DNA of 64,000 nucleotides, taken from positions 1 to 64,000 of the forward strand of contig DATGQZ010000043.1 in assembly GCA_035303945.1 (NCBI GenBank), written 5' to 3'. Shown one piece after another: positions 36,185-44,576 of this stretch (the first letter of the stretch is position 1; each line of letters opens with the position of its first letter). The stretch is from DATGMS01 sp035303945 (GTDB taxonomy: Bacteria; Bacteroidota; Bacteroidia; Cytophagales; Cyclobacteriaceae). The translations under genes and the position numbers were made by a program. Under the pieces are notes generated by a model that was not told the origin of the DNA, did no database searches, and saw only the letters and a list, made by a program, of their open reading frames with translations.

Positions 36185-37162
36185 TTATACCGCGTCTTTC
36201 TCCAATTGGAATATTTCTTTGTCTACCCAGGATTTGCCCCACTGGGCGGTTTCTTCTTCTGACCATAGTTCAGGATAAAAAATAACCTTCTGAAATCTTG
36301 GCGGCAAATACTTCTGCCAATTGGTCCCTCCTGTAGCAGCAATTTCTATGGCATCCCTTTGAAGGTATTTGACAGCGGACTTATAGTGCGCCAAGGGCCA
36401 AAAAATATTGGCCTTTGCGTCCAGCGAACGCATTAGCTGTGTAAGCTCTTCATCTCTCTCGGAGCAGCTTTGATACTTTTTCCACAGATTGATTTTTCTA
36501 TAGGCAGCTATGAGCGCTTTCAATTCTTGGCCATATTTATCTTCGAAGTTTTTCAGCGACAGGGTTTTTTCACCTGTTGCCAATTCCGTAGCGCCAAACT
36601 GCCAATACAGTAAGTTAAACAGGCTGTCAATGCTGGTGAGATTAATATCCTTATAATCTTCTCTCTCCTCGATATGCACCAGGTTTTGAATCTCGGTGCA
36701 CATGATTTCTATCATGCGGTATTGTGCACTTTGAAAGCCACTGGCAGGTAAGAGCGACATGCGAAACTTAACAAACTGTTCCTTCTCCATACCCTTCCAC
36801 ATTACAGCAAAAGAAGAAATCAATTGATCAAAATACATGATCACCCGCTCCAGTCGATTTTTGAAGAATACGACCTCAATATCCTTCTGGGCTGCAATTT
36901 GCTCCAGCTCCCAGATGATGAGCTTAAAATACAGCTCTGTAATCTGGTGGTAGATGATGAAGATTTTTTCATCTTTAAAGGAAGTTTTCGGCTGCTGCAA
37001 GGTTAGAAGCGTATCAAGATTTATATAATCCCAATAGGTGAGGTAATCGGCATACAATAAGCCCTCTAGATACGAGGAAAGATCTTGTCCCGAAGCCCTG
37101 AATTTTTCCTGCAAAAGGTTTATTTTGTCTATTATTTCCTGCTTGGGTAGGTTGCTTTCCAT
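36185..37162 (-). CDS. Tryptophan 2,3-dioxygenase family protein
   Basis: This 325-residue protein has the family segments TYWDYINLDTLL, DEKIFIIYHQITELYFK with the substrate-side His72, and FRMSLLPASGFQSAQYR. A C-terminal His in WPLAHYKSAVKYL is the likely heme ligand, and ATGGTNWQKYLPP follows. Classical members open the indole ring of tryptophan to N-formylkynurenine, starting the kynurenine pathway. No kynureninase or kynurenine monooxygenase lies nearby, so the substrate is inferred from family alone. It is divergent from the methyltransferase gene at 37327. Confidence 0.85.
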   Translation of the reverse strand: MESNLPKQEIIDKINLLQEKFRASGQDLSSYLEGLLYADYLTYWDYINLDTLLTLQQPKTSFKDEKIFIIYHQITELYFKLIIWELEQIAAQKDIEVVFFKNRLERVIMYFDQLISSFAVMWKGMEKEQFVKFRMSLLPASGFQSAQYRMIEIMCTEIQNLVHIEEREDYKDINLTSIDSLFNLLYWQFGATELATGEKTLSLKNFEDKYGQELKALIAAYRKINLWKKYQSCSERDEELTQLMRSLDAKANIFWPLAHYKSAVKYLQRDAIEIAATGGTNWQKYLPPRFQKVIFYPELWSEEETAQWGKSWVDKEIFQLEKDAV

Positions 37163-37326
37163 AACGATGAGATTTGGGTTTCAAAATCTTCTTTGCGAAC
37201 TTTATGCTAAATTTCCTGCCAAAATTAAACAGCGCAGCAATTATATTCTAATCTTACCTGTAAATTCGCAGAAAATTACCTTTATAAGCAGTTTCTCCCT
37301 AATTGATTAAACCACCTGCAGTCCGG

Positions 37327-37929
37327 ATGAATTCCCTTGCTTCTCCCCTTTCACAACCTCTAGGAACAGATGAGGACTTTGATTCGCTCCTGCCCTTAAA
37401 AACCAGAATGTTATCATCCCGGCATTGGACGCCAGTAAGCATAGCAGTCCGTGCGGCTGAATATCTAGCTCAACACGAGGCTACAAAGGTGTTGGATATA
37501 GGTGCTGGAGTGGGTAAATTCTGCCTGGTGGCAGCAAGCCATAGCCCAAAGGGGGAGTTTTTTGGTGTGGAACAAAGGGAATCTTTGGTGAGGCTGTCTA
37601 AGAAGCTTGCCCAAAGGTGCCAGATCCAGAGGGCACACTTTATCCACGCAAATATGCTAAATATTGATTTTAGCAACTACGACGCCTTCTACTTCTTTAA
37701 CGCTTTTGAGGAAACCCTTGACCTGACGGATAAAATTGACGAAGACGTCCAATACAATCCCAACCAGTATTTGGATTATACCCAATATATCCATGACCAG
37801 TTTGAAATGCTTCCAATAGGAACAAGAATCGTCACTTATTGCTCTCCTAATTCCATTATTCCTGAACATTATGTTATGATTGCTTCTGATGTGAAAGGGA
37901 AGCTAAAATTCTGGGAGAAAAAGTACTAA
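37327..37929 (+). CDS. Class I SAM-dependent methyltransferase
   Basis: This 200-residue protein carries the SAM-binding motif VLDIGAGVGKFCLVAA, the acidic end of strand 2 in FGVEQRE, and YFFNAFEE further on. An open frame begins at a TTG at 37303, but the ATG at 37327 is preferred. The target is unknown. It has no signal peptide and lies 51 bases upstream of the MATCAP-like metallopeptidase gene, so the two may be cotranscribed. Confidence 0.82.
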   Translation: MNSLASPLSQPLGTDEDFDSLLPLKTRMLSSRHWTPVSIAVRAAEYLAQHEATKVLDIGAGVGKFCLVAASHSPKGEFFGVEQRESLVRLSKKLAQRCQIQRAHFIHANMLNIDFSNYDAFYFFNAFEETLDLTDKIDEDVQYNPNQYLDYTQYIHDQFEMLPIGTRIVTYCSPNSIIPEHYVMIASDVKGKLKFWEKKY

Positions 37930-37980
37930 TGCATAGTTCTTGCAGCGCGTTTGGTGAACCAACCGAAAAGCTTGTTTATC

Positions 37981-39828
37981 ATGAAGGAACTCCCATTCAA
38001 ACCCCTTCTTGAAAGGGTTACCAAGCAGCTAGAACATCGCGAACAAATTTATGAGAACCTGCCTGACGAAGGTCTGCTAAAAATAGAAAGCCACCTTCCC
38101 TTTTTGCTTATTTATCGGTATCCAGATAATCCAGATAAGCAGACCGTAAAATTAGTAGTGGCGGAATCCTCCCATTTGATAGCTTCAGGCAATATAGAAT
38201 CACTGGCACAAACTAAAGAATTGGCCAAAACCATAGCGACTTCTCTGTCGAAAGCCTTTGGCGCCGTGATGTTTTTGGAAGTTTGGGAAGGCCCTGCAAA
38301 CAGCAGTGATTTTCGCATTAAGGCTCCAAGAGACATTGCATCGGCTACTGTAGATCTTCTTTCGGATGAATTGAAGCAAATGATTCGCTCATTTTCTCAT
38401 CTAAGTGTGTTAACGGAATTTACCCACGAGCGGCATCCTCAAGGAATGGAACCTCTGTTGACCATTGCAGAATGTTTAGAGGTAGGATGTTTTCTTGTCG
38501 GATTGGAAATTCCTCCATTTTATAAAAACATCACAAGCAACGAGTTCTACTATCTTTATTTTCAGCGCCTAAGGAAAAACTTATCCAAAATACTGAGAAA
38601 AACCATCTATTCTTTCTTACGCATTCAAACTTCTTCGGATATCAAGAGCTACCATGCATTGGGGAGCCAAAAGCTGGAGTCTATTGTATGGGAGGTAGAC
38701 AAGCAATTGGCAGAGATCGAACAGCAGTACCGTTTCCTGTTATTGATATCACCCATCAACACACTAAAGGCGCGGGATGAGTTCGGGAGAAATCAATTTA
38801 AGGTAAATCCTCAATTCCTATACAGAATTTTACCCATTGATCCTGATCAACTGAAAGAACAACTATACCGAATCAAAGTTCGATCGATAGAAGATCCTAC
38901 ATTGGCATTTTTGTATAAAGAAAAACGGGAGGAGATCGACAAGCAACTGACCATGCTCAGTGAGCGGGGAACAAAAAATTTTATGTACAGCAGCATTCGA
39001 CTGTACGATTCGGTAGACCCGGATTTGCTGAAACAAGCCAAAGCTATTCTGAAAAGCTTTCCCGCCGAACAGTCGCTTACCAAACATTGGGCGGATTGCC
39101 ATGACTTGGCGGCCGCAGCGCGACAAGAAATAGCGTGGTACAAACAATATCATGCTGGATTGGACGCTACTGTCTCCATTAAGCATGATATCATTGGCAT
39201 TATGGTGTCCAAAGGCCAGGTTCTTATAGGTGAAAGTTTTAAAGTCCCAAAAAATCGCGTCGAAGCACTTATTCACCATGAAGTAGGCACGCACGTGCTC
39301 ACCTTTTACAACGGAAAAGCCCAACCGCTCAAGTTACTGTATTCAGGTTTTGCTGATTACGACGAACTTCAAGAAGGATTAGCTGTCCTTTCGGAGTATT
39401 TGGTGGGAGGCCTCACCCGGGGAAGGCTAAGATTATTGGCTGCGCGGGTGGTGGCGGGACATTCCTTGACAGAAGGCGCTGATTTCTGCGGAACGTTTCA
39501 CGAGCTAAGAGAGGAATATGGTTTTGAACTTGGTACTGCCTTTGACGTTACGGCTCGTATTCATCAGGGAGGCGGATGCACCAAAGATATTATTTACTTA
39601 AGGGGATTGATCAAGTTGATGGACTATCTGAAGCAGGGGGGCGAGTTGGCACCGCTGTTTATCGGGAAAATATCCCAAAATCATGTATCCTTAATGGAAG
39701 AATTACATTATCGTAAAATTCTGAATCCTATGCCGCTACTACCGCGATATCTGCAGGACAAAGAGGCTCTTTCCCGTCTGGAGAATATCAAGCGGGGTTT
39801 GCCTATTGCTAAGCTGATCAATGCATAG
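37981..39828 (+). CDS. DUF1704/QEGLA family putative zinc metallopeptidase (MATCAP-like)
   Basis: This 615-residue cytoplasmic protein belongs to the DUF1704 group, labelled in databases as flavohemoglobin expression-modulating QEGLA motif proteins. It shows HHEVGTHVL with the metal motif H433-E434-x3-H438 and, 26 residues on, QEGLAVLSEY with Glu465 as the likely third ligand. This HExxxH plus Glu arrangement is the one of the eukaryotic tubulin tyrosine carboxypeptidase MATCAP (KIAA0895L), to which the family is related. What it cleaves in bacteria is unknown. The frame extends to a TTG at 37951; the ATG at 37981 is preferred. Confidence 0.83.
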   Translation: MKELPFKPLLERVTKQLEHREQIYENLPDEGLLKIESHLPFLLIYRYPDNPDKQTVKLVVAESSHLIASGNIESLAQTKELAKTIATSLSKAFGAVMFLEVWEGPANSSDFRIKAPRDIASATVDLLSDELKQMIRSFSHLSVLTEFTHERHPQGMEPLLTIAECLEVGCFLVGLEIPPFYKNITSNEFYYLYFQRLRKNLSKILRKTIYSFLRIQTSSDIKSYHALGSQKLESIVWEVDKQLAEIEQQYRFLLLISPINTLKARDEFGRNQFKVNPQFLYRILPIDPDQLKEQLYRIKVRSIEDPTLAFLYKEKREEIDKQLTMLSERGTKNFMYSSIRLYDSVDPDLLKQAKAILKSFPAEQSLTKHWADCHDLAAAARQEIAWYKQYHAGLDATVSIKHDIIGIMVSKGQVLIGESFKVPKNRVEALIHHEVGTHVLTFYNGKAQPLKLLYSGFADYDELQEGLAVLSEYLVGGLTRGRLRLLAARVVAGHSLTEGADFCGTFHELREEYGFELGTAFDVTARIHQGGGCTKDIIYLRGLIKLMDYLKQGGELAPLFIGKISQNHVSLMEELHYRKILNPMPLLPRYLQDKEALSRLENIKRGLPIAKLINA

Positions 39829-39839
39829 CCTGTATAAAT

Positions 39840-40550
39840 TTACTCCTTCTCAAAGAGTAGGAAGTGTTGGATATTCATAAACTGCCCATTCTTGGCCAAG
39901 CGGAAACCGTTCGCTTTTAGCTCCTTCTCCACTTGATCTACTGTCATTTTATGAAGTCTCCTAATACCAAGCTTGGTATCCTCAGCCCTGTACTCGATCA
40001 ATAGAAGTTTGCCGTCATCTTTCAAGGACTTTTTGATAGCCTGCAGCATTTCTTTGGGATAAAGCAGTTCATGATATACATCTACCATTATAGCTAGATC
40101 AAGCGCATTCTCTGGCAGATTAGGCGAGGTTTCGCTGCCTTGCACAGCTTGAACATGCTTTTGGTTTAGAGTTGTTGCCCGCTCTCTGAGATATCCAACA
40201 GCGGCTTCCTGTATTTCTACTGCGTAAACTTTTCCTTTTGGAACTCTTCGAGCAATGCGAAAGGTATAATAGCCAGAACCTGCGCCAATGTCAGCTACCA
40301 CACTGTACTCCGTAACGGGTAAGTTAACAATGGCCAATTCAGTATTTTCTTCATCGGGTCTGCTTGGGCGTTCAAGCCATTCTTTGCCATGAAAGCTCAT
40401 TAACTGGGCGATTTCTCGGCCCATATAAAACTTGCCGGTCCCTCCGGCGCTGGCTTCACCTTGACTATATCTCTCATGTTCCTGCCCATTAGCTCCGTAA
40501 GCCAGTAAAAGAATGAATACAATAATCGTAGATGCTCGGGCTAGGTACAT
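39840..40550 (-). CDS. Exported class I SAM-dependent methyltransferase-like protein
   Basis: This 236-residue protein has a clear signal peptide (MYLARASTIIVFILLLAYGANG, cleavage before Gln) and then a class I methyltransferase fold with VVADIGAGSGYYTFRIARRV, YAVEIQ and LDLAIMVDVYHELLYP. The frame is open to 40871, but the first 107 residues overlap the EamA gene in another frame and look noncoding, so the ATG at 40550 is used. An exported protein with an intact SAM motif is odd, since SAM is not expected in the periplasm. It may bind another ligand or be retained at the membrane. Confidence in the fold is high and in the role low. Confidence 0.8.
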   Translation of the reverse strand: MYLARASTIIVFILLLAYGANGQEHERYSQGEASAGGTGKFYMGREIAQLMSFHGKEWLERPSRPDEENTELAIVNLPVTEYSVVADIGAGSGYYTFRIARRVPKGKVYAVEIQEAAVGYLRERATTLNQKHVQAVQGSETSPNLPENALDLAIMVDVYHELLYPKEMLQAIKKSLKDDGKLLLIEYRAEDTKLGIRRLHKMTVDQVEKELKANGFRLAKNGQFMNIQHFLLFEKE

Positions 40551-40627
40551 GATGCAGAAGGATTTGGATGGCGTATAGCAAGTTAAGCAATACTCATCGA
40601 TTAAGCATCTGCTCAACCGTTTTCTTA

Positions 40628-41512
40628 TTAATTCTTGCTCAACAAGAAAATTGTTGACACAATACATAGCGTGCCCAGCCAGTCCATTCCAGTGAAGGCG
40701 ACGCCGAGCCAAAGCACCGCTAGCACTGTTGCTGATAAGGGTTCTGCAGACGCAAGCAAACTGGTTTTTTGTCCACCGATAATTTTTACCGCCGTCAAGT
40801 AGGCATAAAACGGGATCAATGTGCCGAAGACAATAATGAAGGCGGTAGATAGGTAAGTTTGAAGATCCCATACGCCTTCTACCTCAAAGGGCAGACTTAC
40901 TATTAAAAAGCCCATACCCCCTACAAACATGCTCCACCCAATTACCAAGGTAGATTTGTATTTTTTCAACAGTGGGATCGGTTGCAGGGTATAAATGGCG
41001 AGTGCAAAAGCCGAGGCTATTCCGAAAAAGAAAGCCGGTGCAGAAATAGACAGAGCTGTAATATCTCCGTGTGTTACGAGTAAAAAGGTACCGACTACCG
41101 CTAAAGCAATGGCTACAAAATCCAAAAAGCTTGGCATTCGCCTGTACTTGAACGCCAAGTAAATGGCGATAATTACCGGGCCAGCGTATTGTAGCACCGT
41201 AGCTGTAGCTGCGTTCGAATGTTTGATTGCGGCGAAATAGGTATACTGAACGGCCAACATACCGGTAATACTGAATACAGCCAATTGAACAGCGTCTTTT
41301 GCGTTTTTCCAAATAGATACAATATCTGCCTGTTGTACAAACCTTGAAAAGAGAAGCAACAACAAACCGGCTGATACCATCCGTATAGTGATAAGGGCAT
41401 CAACATTGACAGCCCTCTCCTGAAATAAGAACTGAGCGAAAGTGCCGGAAACACCCCAAAGAATGGCGGAAGAAATAGCAAAGACAAAACCTTTTAGAAC
41501 AGGAGAGGCCAT
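40628..41512 (-). CDS. EamA/DMT family transporter
   Basis: This 294-residue protein has about ten hydrophobic segments in two EamA halves, starting GFVFAISSAILWGVSGTFAQF and later FSITGMLAVQYTYFAAIKHSNAATATVLQY, typical of drug/metabolite transporters that export amino acids or metabolites. A TTG at 41539 would extend it by nine residues; the ATG at 41512 is preferred. It sits 77 bases upstream of the exported methyltransferase-like gene. The substrate is unknown. Confidence 0.9.
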   Translation of the reverse strand: MASPVLKGFVFAISSAILWGVSGTFAQFLFQERAVNVDALITIRMVSAGLLLLLFSRFVQQADIVSIWKNAKDAVQLAVFSITGMLAVQYTYFAAIKHSNAATATVLQYAGPVIIAIYLAFKYRRMPSFLDFVAIALAVVGTFLLVTHGDITALSISAPAFFFGIASAFALAIYTLQPIPLLKKYKSTLVIGWSMFVGGMGFLIVSLPFEVEGVWDLQTYLSTAFIIVFGTLIPFYAYLTAVKIIGGQKTSLLASAEPLSATVLAVLWLGVAFTGMDWLGTLCIVSTIFLLSKN

Positions 41513-41630
41513 ATAACAAATTAAATTCAACGGCTGCAAAAATGCTTGAAAAAATCAACAGCGCAATACGAAAATCTGCTGAGGATGCATTTTTAGCAAT
41601 AATTTATAGCTTAACCGCACCATGAATGGG

Positions 41631-43070
41631 TCAACCGCCAATGCTATCCGCGCTGTCTGGTTCTGTAACGGACATAAAGCTCTCACCAACTGTAACACGC
41701 ACATCAGGCCGCTCTGCTTTAAACGCAGCCACACCTTCATCCGACACCTGGGTTTGCCAAAGATAAAGCGATTTCAGCTTAGGCAACGCTTTGAGATCAG
41801 TCAAGGCAGCGTCGGAAATATCAGTACCATAAAGGTTGAGGTAGGTGAGTTCATGGAGTTTCATCAATTGCTTTATGCCTGCATCTGTCAAGGTATTGTT
41901 GGAAAGGTTAAGCCGGGAAAGAGATGTCAATTGCCCGATCGCTTCCAGATGTTGGTCTTTGACCTCGCCATGTGCAAAGTCCAGCCATGTAATCTGATCT
42001 TTAAGTGGCAAAAGCACCTGCACATCCATATCGGCGAGTTTTTGACCCGTAAAAGGAAGTTTGATTTCAATAAAATTACTTTCTGGATAGATGCTTTTAA
42101 CAATGAAACCCTGAGTAAGTGCAGCCTTAATTGCCGAGGAGTCAGCCGCAGCGATTTGCTTATCTGGCAAGCGGCTATCGCTGGCTCCAAATCCCAATAC
42201 ACGCTTAAATTTGGGAGAAATTTCTTTATCGAGATCCAGGTATGCCAACTGCTTACTTTGGGGCGCCTCATGACTAATCCACCACCCCAAGATAGCCACT
42301 TCATCAGCTGTTAGTCCTGTTTTTCCTTCCGCCGGCATATAATCCTCATGCGAACTAGGCAAAGTGACCCTTTGATACATTAGGCTAGCTTGCAGGTTTC
42401 CAGGCACAAGGGAAGGTCCTTCTTTCCCACCTTTCAGCATATCGTCATAGGTGGTAAGTAGCAATTGTCCCTTTTTCTTGTCTGCGTTATGGCAAGAGTT
42501 ACATTTAGATTGTATTAGGGGATGAACCACATCCAAAAATACATCCGCTGAGTCAAGTACTGTTACTGGCGGACGGGGCGCTGCCTTTGGTTCTAATCCT
42601 GCCATCACCCGTAGGGGGTTCGGGGCGTACTGAAACAAATAAGTAGAGCCATGCGTCAAATTGCCTCCATAATGTCCAGTGAATGTTAAAAGTACTAAAA
42701 TAGCAAAAAATGGATAGGTACTGTGTAGCCAAACTAATCGGCGTTTATGTTCTTGTTTTTTACTGCGAACCCAATAGAGTAAGACTGATAGGGCCGCTAA
42801 GCCTATGCCTAACCATTGGTGCCAAAATAAGGTATCTGGATCATATTCACCTCCAAGTGACAACATATAACCAAGTATACAAGCCAAGACAGCACTAGCA
42901 GCCCCCAACGATAAAACGAAATCTAAAGAAGCTTTTAGCTGTTTGAATTTTTGTCGCTTGGAAACTAAAGCAATAATGATAGCTAGGAGCAAAAAGCCGA
43001 TGGGCAAGTGAACGACTAATGGGTGAAATCTTCCCAAAAAGAGGGCAAAATCAGGAATATCGACAAACAT
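41631..43070 (-). CDS. Membrane c-type cytochrome with DUF2231-like helices and C-terminal leucine-rich repeats
   Basis: This 479-residue protein begins with four membrane helices (about 15-35, 50-72, 83-100, 118-133) of DUF2231 type containing RFHPLVVHLPIG, then a Planctomycete-type cytochrome c domain with heme site CNSCH at 190-194 and a distal MPAEGK. It ends in leucine-rich repeats (LSRLNLSNNTLTDAGIKQL and copies, about 375-460). It is probably anchored in the inner membrane with the heme domain in the periplasm. It is cotranscribed with the DUF1501 gene 7 bases upstream, and that follows the PSD1 gene. It may take electrons from an oxidised substrate. Confidence 0.88.
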   Translation of the reverse strand: MFVDIPDFALFLGRFHPLVVHLPIGFLLLAIIIALVSKRQKFKQLKASLDFVLSLGAASAVLACILGYMLSLGGEYDPDTLFWHQWLGIGLAALSVLLYWVRSKKQEHKRRLVWLHSTYPFFAILVLLTFTGHYGGNLTHGSTYLFQYAPNPLRVMAGLEPKAAPRPPVTVLDSADVFLDVVHPLIQSKCNSCHNADKKKGQLLLTTYDDMLKGGKEGPSLVPGNLQASLMYQRVTLPSSHEDYMPAEGKTGLTADEVAILGWWISHEAPQSKQLAYLDLDKEISPKFKRVLGFGASDSRLPDKQIAAADSSAIKAALTQGFIVKSIYPESNFIEIKLPFTGQKLADMDVQVLLPLKDQITWLDFAHGEVKDQHLEAIGQLTSLSRLNLSNNTLTDAGIKQLMKLHELTYLNLYGTDISDAALTDLKALPKLKSLYLWQTQVSDEGVAAFKAERPDVRVTVGESFMSVTEPDSADSIGG

Positions 43071-43077
43071 AAGGGTT

Positions 43078-44541
43078 TTAGGCTAAAATATCTTGAGGTA
43101 CTTTTCCATGAACATCAGTGAGGCGGAAATTCCTGCCTTGGAATTCATAAGTGAGTTTTTCATGGTCAAAACCCAATTGATGGAGTATGGTGGCATGTAA
43201 GTCATGGACATGCATGCGATCTTTTATTCCGTAGTAGCCGATTTCATCCGTTTCCCCATACACAAAGCCTTTTTTTATTCCCGCTCCTGCCATCCACATG
43301 GTGAAAGCCTCTAGATGATGGTCTCTTCCGTCAAATCCAACGCCCGTCCTAGCTTCCATCATCGGCGTGCGACCAAATTCACCTCCCCATACCACGAGAG
43401 TTTCTTCCAACAAGCCCCGTTGTTTGAGATCCATTAACAACGCAGCCATAGGTTTATCAATTGCTTCACAGGATCTCCGCATCCCCTCTCCTACACCATT
43501 ACCTTCTCCAACACCATGGGTGTCCCAACGATTGTCATATAGCTGCACAAATCTAACTCCTTTCTCTACGAGCCTACGGGCTAAAAGACAATTATTTGCA
43601 AAAGAAGAGGCACCGGGTTCGGTGCCGTACATTTCATGGATGTAGGCAGGTTCTTGTTGAATGTCCATCACCTCGGGCACTGTCGCCTGCATTTTAAAAG
43701 CCAATTCATACTGGGCAATGCGGGATAAAATCTCTGGATCGCCTATCTCTTCGTATTCCTTTTGGTTGATCTCATTGATGACTTCTATGGAACGCTTTCT
43801 CAGATGATTGTCTACTTTGTCAGGATTGGATAGAAATAGCACAGGCTCACCCTTAGACCGGCATTGTACGCCCTGATAAACAGTGGGTAAGAAGCCACTT
43901 CCCCAAGCACTTTTGCCCGCACTGATCGCCCCTCCCCCAGAAGTCAATACCACGAATCCGGGAAGATTATCGTTTTCAGCGCCAAGTCCATATACGGTCC
44001 AAGAGCCCAAGCTTGGTTTACCTAATCGCGCGTTGCCCGTTTGCATCAGCAACTGTGCAGGTGCATGGTTAAACTCATCAGTATGCATGGCCTTCAGCAG
44101 GGTAACTTCGTCAATGATATTTGAAAAATGGGGCAAATAATCGGAAACCAGGGTTCCCGACTCACCGGCTCGTTTGAAGCCCGCCTGTGGGCCTAGCAGC
44201 TTGGGTGTACCCTTTAAAAAAGCGAAATTCTTACCTTCCATCAGTGAAGCAGGCGTGTCCTTTCCATCCAATTTCTTAAGATCAGGCTTATAGTCAAATA
44301 ACTCTAGATGTGATGGACCACCCGCCATATGCAGAAAGATGACACTTTTGGCTTTGGGTGCAAAATGCGGCTGGCCTGGCACAAAACGGCCCGATGAGTT
44401 TCCCTTGGGGAGCCAATTGCTATCGCATCCCATCAGTGAACCAAACGCTAACGCTCCTAGTCCAGATGTGCATTTTTTAAGAAAATGACGCCGACTATTA
44501 TAGGCTGCTCTGCGCAAGATGGCTTCTTCAACTACGTTCAT
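43078..44541 (-). CDS. DUF1501 family Tat lipoprotein
   Basis: This 487-residue protein has a Tat motif NSRRHFLKK and a lipobox LMGC, so it is probably exported folded and lipidated. The DUF1501 domain is distantly related to alkaline phosphatase and sulfatase folds; HMAGGPSHLELFDYKP and VVWGGEFGRTPM are characteristic. No Cys/Ser formylglycine signature is present. DUF1501 genes almost always accompany PSD1/DUF1553 cytochrome genes, as here. The function is unknown; it may handle a metal- or phosphate-dependent step on a glycan or sugar. Confidence 0.9.
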   Translation of the reverse strand: MNVVEEAILRRAAYNSRRHFLKKCTSGLGALAFGSLMGCDSNWLPKGNSSGRFVPGQPHFAPKAKSVIFLHMAGGPSHLELFDYKPDLKKLDGKDTPASLMEGKNFAFLKGTPKLLGPQAGFKRAGESGTLVSDYLPHFSNIIDEVTLLKAMHTDEFNHAPAQLLMQTGNARLGKPSLGSWTVYGLGAENDNLPGFVVLTSGGGAISAGKSAWGSGFLPTVYQGVQCRSKGEPVLFLSNPDKVDNHLRKRSIEVINEINQKEYEEIGDPEILSRIAQYELAFKMQATVPEVMDIQQEPAYIHEMYGTEPGASSFANNCLLARRLVEKGVRFVQLYDNRWDTHGVGEGNGVGEGMRRSCEAIDKPMAALLMDLKQRGLLEETLVVWGGEFGRTPMMEARTGVGFDGRDHHLEAFTMWMAGAGIKKGFVYGETDEIGYYGIKDRMHVHDLHATILHQLGFDHEKLTYEFQGRNFRLTDVHGKVPQDILA

Positions 44542-44576
44542 AAAGTAATCATTCTGTTTTACACAGCCCTTGTGGG

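Noticed and set aside
40551..40871. N-terminal extension of the exported methyltransferase-like gene
   Set aside because: It overlaps the EamA transporter gene on the same strand in another frame, and the residues look random; the ATG at 40550 begins a good signal peptide.
41622..42314. A 230-codon plus-strand open frame opposite the cytochrome/LRR gene
   Set aside because: It is the complement of a well supported coding region with CxxCH and LRR motifs; its product shows no recognisable domain.
43078..44541. Reading the DUF1501 protein as a sulfatase
   Set aside because: It lacks the C/S-x-P-S-R signature for formylglycine; the relationship is only at fold level.
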